The position numbers were made by a program, and so were the translations under genes. DNA of 64,000 bases from Prevotella sp. (lineage in GTDB: Bacteria; Bacteroidota; Bacteroidia; Bacteroidales; Bacteroidaceae). How positions within the stretch are numbered: the stretch's first letter is position 1; every line of letters starts with the position of its first letter. The notes under the pieces were generated by a model. The model did not search any database. It was not told where the DNA came from and was given only the letters and a program-made list of their open reading frames with translations. This document shows positions 24,852-34,922 of the stretch, piece after piece. Location: assembly GCA_017443345.1 (NCBI GenBank), contig JAFSNR010000024.1:1-64000 (forward strand), written 5' to 3'.

Positions 24852-26474
24852 TTATTTGATGATTATCTTCTTACCATTATGTATATATAGCCCTTTTTGT
24901 GTTGGCTTCTGATGGATTTTGCGTCCTTGTAAGTCGTACCACACATTCTGGGTTCCAGAATAATCTTCACAGGTATTCACAGGAGGAATTATCCCCGTTG
25001 CTCTGATATAAATCTCTGCTCCCGCCAATTCTCTTAATCTTGTGATAGTAGCTTGATATGACTCGAAAGAGCATCCTAAACCCAAGTAGTTCTTTTGCCT
25101 CATCACTGCCAGGGTCGTTTCTGAAAGCATACCGTCATCATCACGTGGTGCAATAAAATCAGCAACCTTTGTGCTCTCAAAAATAGAGTTTCCATATGCA
25201 GTATAAGCCCAGCCGCCACTGTTCTTGTCTACCCAGTAGAAAGTATTACCAGTCAGGATGTTATAACTATGGTCGCCTCGTAATGAAGTCACATGGTTGT
25301 CTTTTCCATCGCTTACCATAGAGAGATTATATTCCAAGCGATGATTATAGCCATTCACATCAACGGCTTCGTCTTTACCAGGTCCCATACGGTTCACCAG
25401 ACTATAGTTGAAACTACCATTGCGATAGGAAGTGTTTTCATGAAACCAGACACCTCCTAGATGGTGGTTACTATAAATGCCGTTTGTTTTGTTTGATGCT
25501 GCAATGCAATGATACACTTCGTGCATCGGCACACTTTTACTATCTATTTTAACATTCACAGTATCCATGCCATATCCACCTGCCTTAAATCCATTGCCGT
25601 CACCTCTTCCCTTATTGTCCGCATCATATCCGTTCTTATAGGCAATACTATAGCAGAAAGTTGTCTTAGAAAAGCAGTTTATCAGGTCATAGCCATCATC
25701 AGCATTATTCCACGCACGACAACCAATAAAGACATTTCCAGGACTATCGTTATTAACATGACAACCAAACCCATCGTTGTTACCCCCAGTACCCATAGCT
25801 CCTTCCCGAGGAATGTCTCCGTCTTTCGGAGTCAGATCAGTCAATGGGTCGTAGTTATTATATCCATCGCAGTTGACGAACAAGTTGCAGGCAGATTTCT
25901 TTGTCAGATAAAACCCAATGCCCATACCATCATGACAGGCAATGTTCTCAAAGGTATTGAAACTGCCGTTAGTTACACGGATATTTTCCGACTGCGTCTT
26001 TCTGGTACTGCCGTGTAAACTTGCATCCACCTGTATACCAACAACCTCGAAGTTTTTAAGTATCAGGAAATCGCCTCTTACTAGGAACCCTGTTATGCGG
26101 AAGCCCTCCATGGAGACTTGTGTGAGGTCAAAAACCGGTCGTTTTCCCGTCTCTTTATCAATGACGCCGATATAGTAGATGGGTGTCTCTAGATCTCCAC
26201 TCTTATTCAAATCAAAGACCACTTTGTAGGTAACAGTCGAGCTGGCCACCTCTTCACCCATGACATCGTCATTGGTCAGTTTGTATGTTCCAGGCAGGAT
26301 GAATACAGTATCGCCAGGTACTACCAGTGTCTGCGCTACGCTGAGCGTTGCAAATGCTTTCTTCGCAGTCAGACCGCTGTTAGAATTATTGCCCTTAGGC
26401 GAGATATAGTAACTTGTGGCTTTTGCCGACAGCATAGTCGACAACATGAGTGCCATCATCAATACCTTTTTCAT
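24852..26474 (-). CDS. Polysaccharide lyase family 9 (pectate lyase)
   Basis: This secreted 540-aa right-handed parallel beta-helix enzyme has a signal peptide (AKATSYYISPKGNNSNSG start). PL9 residues are visible: the calcium-site cluster in WNNADDGYDLI and the catalytic Lys297 in GNGFKAGGYG, with NNDGFGCH before them. The family cleaves homogalacturonan by beta-elimination. The last 40 residues carry YDLQGRK and KGLYIHNGKK, a tail shared with other secreted proteins in the window and resembling a type 9 secretion sorting signal. The gene lies between the 2807-aa gene and the LRR lipoprotein gene with gaps of 9 and 12 bp. Confidence 0.92.
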   Translation of the reverse strand: MKKVLMMALMLSTMLSAKATSYYISPKGNNSNSGLTAKKAFATLSVAQTLVVPGDTVFILPGTYKLTNDDVMGEEVASSTVTYKVVFDLNKSGDLETPIYYIGVIDKETGKRPVFDLTQVSMEGFRITGFLVRGDFLILKNFEVVGIQVDASLHGSTRKTQSENIRVTNGSFNTFENIACHDGMGIGFYLTKKSACNLFVNCDGYNNYDPLTDLTPKDGDIPREGAMGTGGNNDGFGCHVNNDSPGNVFIGCRAWNNADDGYDLINCFSKTTFCYSIAYKNGYDADNKGRGDGNGFKAGGYGMDTVNVKIDSKSVPMHEVYHCIAASNKTNGIYSNHHLGGVWFHENTSYRNGSFNYSLVNRMGPGKDEAVDVNGYNHRLEYNLSMVSDGKDNHVTSLRGDHSYNILTGNTFYWVDKNSGGWAYTAYGNSIFESTKVADFIAPRDDDGMLSETTLAVMRQKNYLGLGCSFESYQATITRLRELAGAEIYIRATGIIPPVNTCEDYSGTQNVWYDLQGRKIHQKPTQKGLYIHNGKKIIIK

Positions 26475-26483
26475 TCTTTCATC

Positions 26484-29400
26484 TTAATTACTGTTTCTAC
26501 CGAAGTAAACTTTCTTACCATCTCTGATATAGAACTTACCGGGTTGGATAATATTTATCTTGTTACCCTGCATGTCGTAGGTTCCTGTGACTTTTCTTGT
26601 TCCTGCGCTTCTCGTTTCTTTGACACGTTCGTCAGCAAAGATGGTTAGTTCTGCTACCCTGCTGTATAAACCGTCATCAGTATAGCTGACAGCCTTGATG
26701 GTTATGAGGCCACCGCCCAGCAGTTCCACGTCAAACTCATCATATGGGCCACTTGTGCCGTTCATTCTTGTAGGTTCAGAACCGTCAGTGGTATAACAGG
26801 TAGTCACCTGATTGCCTATCGAGCTGACACCAGCCGTGATGAGTACAGTGTTATTACCCTTATCAACAATCGTCGGCATGGAGACTTTTTCAGTCTCTTC
26901 CTCATTGATGTATATGCCATTGATGCTGGCCTTACTGTCCAATTTCAGTACGACATAATTGTATAGGTAGTTCACCTGATCAACGGTAATGATATCGCCA
27001 GATTGCAGGGTGTCCTGTGGAGTGAGTCGCCTTCCCTCTACACTAATGATATTGCTATTCATATTATGTCCTTCAAAGGTAACGGAACCACCAGAGAAGC
27101 GGAGTTTGATCTTGTCACCTTTTGCCAGATGGTGAATAGCTATCCGTCGTCCACCGGCTGTCAACCCCTGCGTAGTAATGGTGCCATTTCCATTTTCTGT
27201 GGATATCTTATTATTTATGGGCAGTTCTTCAGTGTTATTGGTTATCCACACGAAGTTCTGGGCCTTCTCCTTGTTATAGTAATACACACCTGTGGAACCT
27301 TCAAGTGTCAGGGATTCAAATTCTTCCCCAGCTGTCACAAAGTCGATAGCCGCCGGAGTAGAGGAATGGGGAACAGAACCTACATACATCTTATTAACGG
27401 TTACAGCCGAGTCGGCTAAAACCACATTCAGTAGCAGGTCACAGTCTTCTTTCACAATATATGCTGCTCCAGACTTCATTAGAGTTCCCGATACAGAAGC
27501 TCTGGTTCTGGCGGAAACCGACTCCATCCTCAAGACTTCGCCGTTCATAATCTGGATATTGCCTGTATAATCGAAGGCGACAACCTCTCCTTGTTTTAGA
27601 TTTAGGATGCCCATCATCACATCCTTACCCTTGGCAAACATCATTGTACGGTTCTTGCGGATCCTGAGTGTACTCGACTTTTCGAGTTCGGAGAAAGCGA
27701 ACCTGTCTTTGAATGTCTGATAAGTCAGAGCATTTGGCATATAGAGTTTTTGACCTCTGATTGTTACCATTCGATTCATATCAAGTGTTACAGGCATATC
27801 TGCAGGTAGATCTTCAATGGTCTCAAAGAAGTCGATATTACCGCTTATTGTAGGCGCGGGTGTAGGAGCAAAGAGTGTAGCAGAAACCACCTTCGAGGTA
27901 TCACTCCCCATGGTTATCCAGGCTTCTACTTTGTCACTCTTACTGATGGTGAGGTCGTAAGTTCCGCTCGTTCCGCCAGTCTGTTCTGTACCCTCTGATT
28001 CTAAGATATAGTGTAACAGCGAACCTTTCTCCCAAGTGAATCTGTAAATGGAGGTTGTATCGTTCTCTAGTTGGTAGAAGTCAATAGAAACTGGTGAAGA
28101 ACTCTTTTTGCTGTTATCCTTGTTGTCATCTGACTTAGAGTCTGAAGAGTCAGTACTTGAGCTGTTTGGAGAATCTGAGATACCAATCACGGTAATGTCA
28201 CAGTTATTGCTTTCATCCGCAGCGATACTTAGCAACAATGTACCGCCATTTGTTATTTGATAGCTTTGTTTGCTGGTCAGTGTGGTTGTACCTTCTTCTA
28301 ACTTAGCGGATCCTGTTGTTTCATATTTCACAGCAGTGCCAGAATAGGTCAGGGTTACATACTTATCTTTTTCCACGTTCAGAATAGCCAGGTACTTTGT
28401 GTTCGCTGACTTTGTCGCCCTCAGACGACCAGCATTCAGCAGTCGCCAGTCTGTCGACTCACCCTTGCCGTCAGCTCGTGCTGCAAGGAATGCAAAAATG
28501 TCGAGCGTCTTTTTGGTCAGTCCATTCGGAGTATTCAGAGTCAGGTCGCCAACATCAACAGTACCATCATAACCTGTCGTGGTCAGCACATAGTCTGTAC
28601 CAATCTTCTTGTTCAGCGTACTGAAATCGTATTTTCCATTATCAGCGATGCTTGGTGTCGGTGCATAGACATTGGCAGACAGTGTATCCGAAGTCTCACT
28701 ACTGGTTTTCGAATAAGCAGCCAGTTTACCGCCAGCCGTTACCGTAATCTCTGCAGGACTGCCAGTGCTTACTGATTGCTCAGCACCGTTACCGAGTGTA
28801 TAATACAACGTGGCACCGTCGAAGAAGGTGATCTCGTAGGTCGACGAACTGTCGCCAATCTTAGTGAGAGTTGCCTTCGGAGCCAGCGTACTGATCTCTA
28901 CAGCGTTCTTTTTCGATGTTTCTTTTGAACTGATGTCTTCTGTATAGAATTCCAAGTAGCCATTATTGGTGACGTTTACCGAGAAGGTTTCGTCTTTATA
29001 GCTTTGGCTTCTGAAGGTATCATCCTGTCCAGGACGTTTGTAATAAAGCTTTTGTGACGCAGGGAACTTGAACACATAGACCTTTTTCGTGGCAGTGGTA
29101 TTCTCCGTATCTAAGGCAACGGTAGCATTATCCACGTCCGTTTCTTCTATGACCAATGGCACGACAGTCCCGTCAGCACTTACCTCTCCTAAAACGATCT
29201 CGCTGGCATTATCATCAAGGTTTAGGTCTGACAGCTCAAGATAGATGTCACCACGTGTCACAAATGCAGAGTATTCAAAGCTGAATCCGCCATCTGTATT
29301 CGGTACAAAGATGGTCTCGTCAGTATCAGCCTTCTTTGTCTTTGAGGCTTTTTTCAGCAAGTTTACCTCTGATGCCACCTCTGCACCTGTAACCACCACA

Positions 29401-32400
29401 ATCTTTGCAGTGGCACTCTCATTGGCCTTTGGAATCTCCACGCTTGACGCTTTCTTGCTCCAAAGGATCAGAGCTGTACCAGCAGGCACCTTCATCACTT
29501 CGAGCAGTTCCAACTGTGCTGTCGAGGCACCCCTTGTCATATTTCTGGTGGAAGTTGCCTCTTTGGTCTTGACAATATATGCCCTCAGTTCGTCCTTGCT
29601 GACTTCTGTAAAGTCGAGCGCAGTATCAGTATAATAGGTCTGGTAACCAGGGACTACGTTGACAATGGCTGTCTCTGTCGAGAAGTCGATGGATTTTGTC
29701 ACCTTCTCTGAGGCAGTCTCACCATAGGTCGTCCATACTTTCAGTTCACCATTCTTCGTCACCGTGATTGTAGCAGGGTTGCCTGTATGGCTTATCGTCT
29801 GCTCGCCAGATGTGTCAGGAGAGGTATAGTGTAGCGTCTCGCCTTCATAGAAACTCACCTTATATTTATATGCTGTACTTGACGACTGTTCCACATCTTT
29901 CTCTACGTTTGGAGCAATAGCTTGGTTGATGGCAATCAGTGCGATAGTCAGGTCACCCTCATTTGCCATGAATACAGCATAGTTGTTGGTAGCGTCTGCC
30001 GTCGCCACTTTAACGGCTTGACCGCTGGCAATCCCACCCGTAATGGCATTGCCCTTCAGGTCGGTGATTGTCGTTCCTGAGGAGGCGTTATTGGCATCTG
30101 TCACTGTCCCGTTGTGGATGATGCGGATCATGTCACCTGTCTTCAGACCTTCGATGGCGAATTGGCGAGAGCTCTTCACGGTGACACCACTGCCCTGAGT
30201 AAAACCGCCTGTGTTACTATAGGTCAGTACACGTAAGGGCTCGCTGCCATTCAGTACATATCGGAAGCCTGCAGCCTTGTCTGCGCCTTTATAGATCAGG
30301 CTTCTGGTCTTTGTCTTATCATCAACATTGATGTTGTCCGTCGTATTGGCAAAGTCATAGACGACGCTCTCAGAGACTTCAAAGGTGTCAATTTCCACCA
30401 GATATGGCATGTCATTCTCCTCTTGTATCTTGATAGATACGGTCATTTCACCCACGGCTGTTGTTGGAACATCAAGATAGTATTTCCCTGCACCGACAGA
30501 ATTAGTTCCGTTAAAGACGAAACTATCGGCAGTGCTACTTGCCTCAAAAAGCTTTTTCCCACTGGCAATACCCACGGCTTGTGTCGCATGTTTCAGCAGG
30601 TTCTCGCTGACAGCAATGGTTTCAGTAGCAGTACTGATGCCATTTATAGCAGTAACCATATAAGGTACTGTGACATTTTCATTAGTAGTGTCTAAGAACT
30701 TCACGAGGAAGGCAGTTCCCTTGGGTACCTTATAGACCCTGACAAGCTGCAGACCTGATGGTATGCCAGAATCACCACTGCCTCGGCTTAATGCATTGTT
30801 GGCATTCACAGGTTTAGCTTCAGTATTTATGATGTCTGATGGTGCCATGACGATAAAAGCCTCAATAGCTGTTATTCCGGTAAAGTCGAGGGCATCATCT
30901 GCATAGCAGGTTTGGAAGTTCTTAGAGGCATTGATTACCTGTCCAGGAATACCTTTTTCAAATGTATAAGGTTCTGAATAGGCTTTTCCGCCCTTGCTGC
31001 TGATACTGACTGCTCTGACGACACAATCCTCCGTCAATTCTATGTCTGCTCCAGTATAAGGTGTGCTTTCTGCTGTTGGTGTGCTGTCATCGATTGTGTA
31101 GTAGGTCTTCACAACAGCATCGGCCAAATCAGAAGTGCCAGGTATGATCTTAATAGTATTCACTTTCTCACCAGCCTGAATCGTTGGCGGGGTCATAATC
31201 TCAAGGTTTGAGGAACCTGCAATGAATTTGGCGGCAATCAGTTCATACTTAATATCACATGTAATATAGAATGTTCCTACACCAGAAGACTTAGCTGCCA
31301 ATTGAATGTAGTCAGTAGTGGTGAACGGAATAGACTGAAGCACTTCTCCGTTCAGCCAGATCTTTGCATGCGTCTCATTCTCTGGTACAGCCATTGGCTT
31401 GATAAGCGCCATGAACGTACCTTCGCCACTCACATTGACACCGTAAGTACAGGTCACAGCATCATTACCTGCTGTCAGACCCTCTGAGATTGTTCTTTGC
31501 GCTGTGGGTGTCTCTGCTGCAAATGCGGCATTGATTGGAGTTCCGTCAGTAAGTGTCGTCTCACCATAGTCCTTTGCCTTTACATTGATTTTTCCATGTG
31601 GATATAGGCCATTAATGCTTGCATTTGATGTCAGTGCCTTCGCTTCATTGAACGTCCAAAGCGTCGTCTTGTTCACCACATCTTCTGTTAATGGATTCTC
31701 AGCGGGCATGTCAGAGCCAGCAAGTGTAATACCTGTCATCAAGTTGTTGCTGGTAATAATATCCCAAACAGAGTTCGCAATTTTGCCAGCACCTGTTACA
31801 TTGAAGTGCACCTGATCTGAACGGAAGTCTGTTTCCAGGGTCAGAGTTCCTGTTGGAGCATAATAAATATTTGCATCGGCTTCAGCCAGACTCTGTTTGC
31901 CAGCCTCTACACCCGCACTATACTCCTTGCTGACATCTGCAATTCCACCCAAGATAATCGGCAGATTTGAGTATTTATTATTATTGGTACGTTTTACCAG
32001 ATAATTACGGAGCTCATTGACTACCGCTTTCATCTGCATTTCATACTCATTCTGCTTGCCGCGATCAGCTTCACCTTGATGCCACATCAGGAACTTGATG
32101 TCATACTCTTTGTTGGCATCTTCCAGAGCCTTCAGTGACTTATCGATATTATCAAGGAAGCCTTTCAGTAGAGAGCGTCCACCCTGATTAGCCGATGTGT
32201 TTCTGCTAAGCCATACAGGATTGGCACTCCACCAGTGCTCTTTATTACCAGAGCACATCGTATTGATGGCCGTATTGCCCTTCGATTGCTTGATGACATA
32301 GAAGTCCTGACCGGTCAGCAACTCTTGTACCTTATTATATATAATAGCGTCATAGCCCCAACGCTCACCAGAGTCAGACTTGGGCGTTGTTCCATAGGGG

Positions 32401-34907
32401 GCGAATACACCCTCGCTGGTCTGGTCTACACCATTGCAATAACTAATCTGCGTATGATTCAGGTCATAGGGGAATGCAGTCTCGCTAACAGCGATACGTC
32501 CATCTGTATTCGACTGTCCTGCAACGAGAATCACGGGCACACCGTTTGCTGATACCCGTTGACGGAACACGGCCTCCACACTCTTATTGCTGTCCATCGT
32601 CAAGGTCAGCGTAGATTCTGTGGTCTGTATACCATTCACCACCCAATGGCTGAACACCCATTCACTGCTTACAGCAGTGGCTGTCAGTGTTACAGTCGAG
32701 CCTGGAGCAAATGTAGCCGTAGAAAGGTCTGTATCCGCAGGGCTATTCACACTGATTGAGCCGTTCGTGGCTGTTGCCGTAATCTGATACATCGGGTTAA
32801 TCTCTATCCTCTGGATGTTCATCTTACTGTTTGGCATGAACGCCACAAAATTATTCTCTTCATCAACAGAAGTCACCTCAATCTTTACACCAGAAGCAAT
32901 CGGCAACAGAGCATTGTCACCCTCAGCCGTATTTTCGCCTACTTTGATAGTATTACCTTTTGAAGAGTGCTTGCTGGCAGTCAGGTTGTCGCCAGTAGTC
33001 GTATAAGTAATATAGATAACATCGCCAACAGCCAGGTCTGTAATCGCAAAGGCACGACCACTGGCAATGCCCTCGATACCGTTTCCGGCATTGTTATTGG
33101 CGTTCTCCGTATCATTCTTGTCCGACTGCCACATCATCTTGGCATGAACAGGTTCGTTGGTGATGTATTTGAAGTTGCCGTCACTCTTGTCACTACCATT
33201 ATTGTAGTAGCCCGTCACATGGTCCTGACCCCATTCCAACGGCTTCAGAGCCTCATCACTGGTAAAGTCGAGCACAGTAGACGGTGTCTGTCCGTCAATA
33301 ACAACCTTCTGGGTCAGCACGCCACTCTTTACTCCATTCGAACTGACAGAGATCACTTTCAGGATACGCGTCTGGTCGAGTGTGATAACGCCGGTATACT
33401 TCGTGCTACCAGTTGTCGGCTCTGCACCGTTTAGAGTGTAATAGGTTGTCACGCTACAGCTTGGATCGTTACTTGTACCACCAGTGATAGTTACTTGTTT
33501 GCCTGAAACAGAAATCTCAGGAATAGTCACTGCCTCCAGTACAACATCCTTGACAGCCAATGTGCTCTGCAGGTCGCCAACCTTTGCCAGAGCCTTGATG
33601 GTGCAGGCTTCAGAGATGCTGATAGGACCTGTATAGGCCGTCGTCGGCTCTGCGTCACCTATACCATAATATATAGTAGGTGTATTCCCCTTGTAACTGT
33701 TCTCTACGGTGATAGTCACCTTGCCGCTGCTAAAGTCATAGTTACCAATGACAGGTGCTGGCACAGCATCCCCATTTGAAATCTCCACGGAATAGATATA
33801 GAGATAGCCCTGCTGCTTCGTGTCATAGTACAATTGAAGGGCTGACACATCTTTCTTTGCCACATAGGTATGACCAGACTCCACAATGTCACCCGATTTT
33901 ATGCCTGAGGAAGCTCCTTCGTTCAGATCATAGAAGTCGCTGCTATAGAACAACAGGTGGTTGTCGCCTGTCTCAATCTTAAACCAGTCGCCAGCTTTCA
34001 TTCCATTGATGAAGAAGGATAACTCTCCCCTGCCACCACGCGGCATCATCAATCCTGTTTCTGTAGTATTCTCAGACTTGCTCCACTTGAAATCTCTGGA
34101 ACCGTCATCGGTCTTTCTGTAGATGATGCTAATAGCACCATTGGCGGTCAGTTTGCCACTAATATCAGTATTGCTGCCATTGGCAGTTTCTGTCTGGTCT
34201 GCCAGGTCGACGGCTGTCGTACCAGTCGCATCCGGGACATTCTCTGTCGCCATCTCACGCAGGTCATAGACATTATAGATACTATTACTGGCTGGTTCAA
34301 AGAGTATGGCATATATGCAATAGGGCTGAGAGCCGCCTATATAGACGGTTCCGGAACCTGTCAGTCCCACAGAGGCCTCAACTCTGGTATATGTATTTTC
34401 GTTGGAACGTGTACCCAAGATACCAGTATAAGACATGCCTGTCAGTTCTTCTTCATAGAGTGTAGAATATGAGTTAGCTCCATTCTCTTTCTTTCGGATG
34501 TAGAATGTTCCGTCTGCCTCTGATGTCGCACCATAGACTATGCAAAGTCTGCCTGCTCCACTATAGCTAAATGCCAGAGAACCAGCGGGGCCTTCCTCAG
34601 AATCTGCATCAACGTTACCTAAACTGAGAATCTTGTTGTCCACAGCTTGTTGGCAGACAAGTACCTTTGTTACCGACCATGCGACAGAAGTGCCTGAAAA
34701 GGTACCCGAATTAGCTGGTATATGGTCACTGACGGCACTGAATAGTCCTGATGCATGCAGATAGATGCCATCGTAGTTATACACACTGGCTGTCTGACTT
34801 GTATAATTGTCAAACGTCCAGGTTTTCAGGCTACTCGTCACATCAACCGCCCACGCCGTGATGGCGAGGAAGCAAATCATTGCAAGCGAAAAAAGTCTTT
34901 TAGCCAT
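26484..34907 (-). CDS. Giant secreted multi-module protein with embedded SGNH esterase
   Basis: This 2807-aa secreted protein has a signal peptide ending near AWA. An SGNH/CE6-type esterase lies at about residues 785-1055 (genomic 31745-32560): AGQSNTDG with Ser, MWHQGEAD, and SDQVHF with Asp and His. It closely resembles the stand-alone esterase at 54536. Around it are chitobiase-C-like CHB_HEX repeats (YYTLNGAEPTT type), one bacterial-repeat domain before the esterase, and two kinds of beta module I cannot name. Module X (WTF start, CIYAILFEP end) occurs at about 22-212 and 1080-1235. Module Y (YDF start, GxxxAIxxLxxGD core) occurs at least six times. A Ser/Asp-rich linker lies at about 2240-2270. 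The tail MQGNKI...KFYIRDGKK resembles a sorting signal. I infer a surface pectin-binding deacetylase. Confidence 0.8.
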   Translation of the reverse strand: MAKRLFSLAMICFLAITAWAVDVTSSLKTWTFDNYTSQTASVYNYDGIYLHASGLFSAVSDHIPANSGTFSGTSVAWSVTKVLVCQQAVDNKILSLGNVDADSEEGPAGSLAFSYSGAGRLCIVYGATSEADGTFYIRKKENGANSYSTLYEEELTGMSYTGILGTRSNENTYTRVEASVGLTGSGTVYIGGSQPYCIYAILFEPASNSIYNVYDLREMATENVPDATGTTAVDLADQTETANGSNTDISGKLTANGAISIIYRKTDDGSRDFKWSKSENTTETGLMMPRGGRGELSFFINGMKAGDWFKIETGDNHLLFYSSDFYDLNEGASSGIKSGDIVESGHTYVAKKDVSALQLYYDTKQQGYLYIYSVEISNGDAVPAPVIGNYDFSSGKVTITVENSYKGNTPTIYYGIGDAEPTTAYTGPISISEACTIKALAKVGDLQSTLAVKDVVLEAVTIPEISVSGKQVTITGGTSNDPSCSVTTYYTLNGAEPTTGSTKYTGVITLDQTRILKVISVSSNGVKSGVLTQKVVIDGQTPSTVLDFTSDEALKPLEWGQDHVTGYYNNGSDKSDGNFKYITNEPVHAKMMWQSDKNDTENANNNAGNGIEGIASGRAFAITDLAVGDVIYITYTTTGDNLTASKHSSKGNTIKVGENTAEGDNALLPIASGVKIEVTSVDEENNFVAFMPNSKMNIQRIEINPMYQITATATNGSISVNSPADTDLSTATFAPGSTVTLTATAVSSEWVFSHWVVNGIQTTESTLTLTMDSNKSVEAVFRQRVSANGVPVILVAGQSNTDGRIAVSETAFPYDLNHTQISYCNGVDQTSEGVFAPYGTTPKSDSGERWGYDAIIYNKVQELLTGQDFYVIKQSKGNTAINTMCSGNKEHWWSANPVWLSRNTSANQGGRSLLKGFLDNIDKSLKALEDANKEYDIKFLMWHQGEADRGKQNEYEMQMKAVVNELRNYLVKRTNNNKYSNLPIILGGIADVSKEYSAGVEAGKQSLAEADANIYYAPTGTLTLETDFRSDQVHFNVTGAGKIANSVWDIITSNNLMTGITLAGSDMPAENPLTEDVVNKTTLWTFNEAKALTSNASINGLYPHGKINVKAKDYGETTLTDGTPINAAFAAETPTAQRTISEGLTAGNDAVTCTYGVNVSGEGTFMALIKPMAVPENETHAKIWLNGEVLQSIPFTTTDYIQLAAKSSGVGTFYITCDIKYELIAAKFIAGSSNLEIMTPPTIQAGEKVNTIKIIPGTSDLADAVVKTYYTIDDSTPTAESTPYTGADIELTEDCVVRAVSISSKGGKAYSEPYTFEKGIPGQVINASKNFQTCYADDALDFTGITAIEAFIVMAPSDIINTEAKPVNANNALSRGSGDSGIPSGLQLVRVYKVPKGTAFLVKFLDTTNENVTVPYMVTAINGISTATETIAVSENLLKHATQAVGIASGKKLFEASSTADSFVFNGTNSVGAGKYYLDVPTTAVGEMTVSIKIQEENDMPYLVEIDTFEVSESVVYDFANTTDNINVDDKTKTRSLIYKGADKAAGFRYVLNGSEPLRVLTYSNTGGFTQGSGVTVKSSRQFAIEGLKTGDMIRIIHNGTVTDANNASSGTTITDLKGNAITGGIASGQAVKVATADATNNYAVFMANEGDLTIALIAINQAIAPNVEKDVEQSSSTAYKYKVSFYEGETLHYTSPDTSGEQTISHTGNPATITVTKNGELKVWTTYGETASEKVTKSIDFSTETAIVNVVPGYQTYYTDTALDFTEVSKDELRAYIVKTKEATSTRNMTRGASTAQLELLEVMKVPAGTALILWSKKASSVEIPKANESATAKIVVVTGAEVASEVNLLKKASKTKKADTDETIFVPNTDGGFSFEYSAFVTRGDIYLELSDLNLDDNASEIVLGEVSADGTVVPLVIEETDVDNATVALDTENTTATKKVYVFKFPASQKLYYKRPGQDDTFRSQSYKDETFSVNVTNNGYLEFYTEDISSKETSKKNAVEISTLAPKATLTKIGDSSSTYEITFFDGATLYYTLGNGAEQSVSTGSPAEITVTAGGKLAAYSKTSSETSDTLSANVYAPTPSIADNGKYDFSTLNKKIGTDYVLTTTGYDGTVDVGDLTLNTPNGLTKKTLDIFAFLAARADGKGESTDWRLLNAGRLRATKSANTKYLAILNVEKDKYVTLTYSGTAVKYETTGSAKLEEGTTTLTSKQSYQITNGGTLLLSIAADESNNCDITVIGISDSPNSSSTDSSDSKSDDNKDNSKKSSSPVSIDFYQLENDTTSIYRFTWEKGSLLHYILESEGTEQTGGTSGTYDLTISKSDKVEAWITMGSDTSKVVSATLFAPTPAPTISGNIDFFETIEDLPADMPVTLDMNRMVTIRGQKLYMPNALTYQTFKDRFAFSELEKSSTLRIRKNRTMMFAKGKDVMMGILNLKQGEVVAFDYTGNIQIMNGEVLRMESVSARTRASVSGTLMKSGAAYIVKEDCDLLLNVVLADSAVTVNKMYVGSVPHSSTPAAIDFVTAGEEFESLTLEGSTGVYYYNKEKAQNFVWITNNTEELPINNKISTENGNGTITTQGLTAGGRRIAIHHLAKGDKIKLRFSGGSVTFEGHNMNSNIISVEGRRLTPQDTLQSGDIITVDQVNYLYNYVVLKLDSKASINGIYINEEETEKVSMPTIVDKGNNTVLITAGVSSIGNQVTTCYTTDGSEPTRMNGTSGPYDEFDVELLGGGLITIKAVSYTDDGLYSRVAELTIFADERVKETRSAGTRKVTGTYDMQGNKINIIQPGKFYIRDGKKVYFGRNSN

Positions 34908-34922
34908 ATTGTCTTTTGTATT

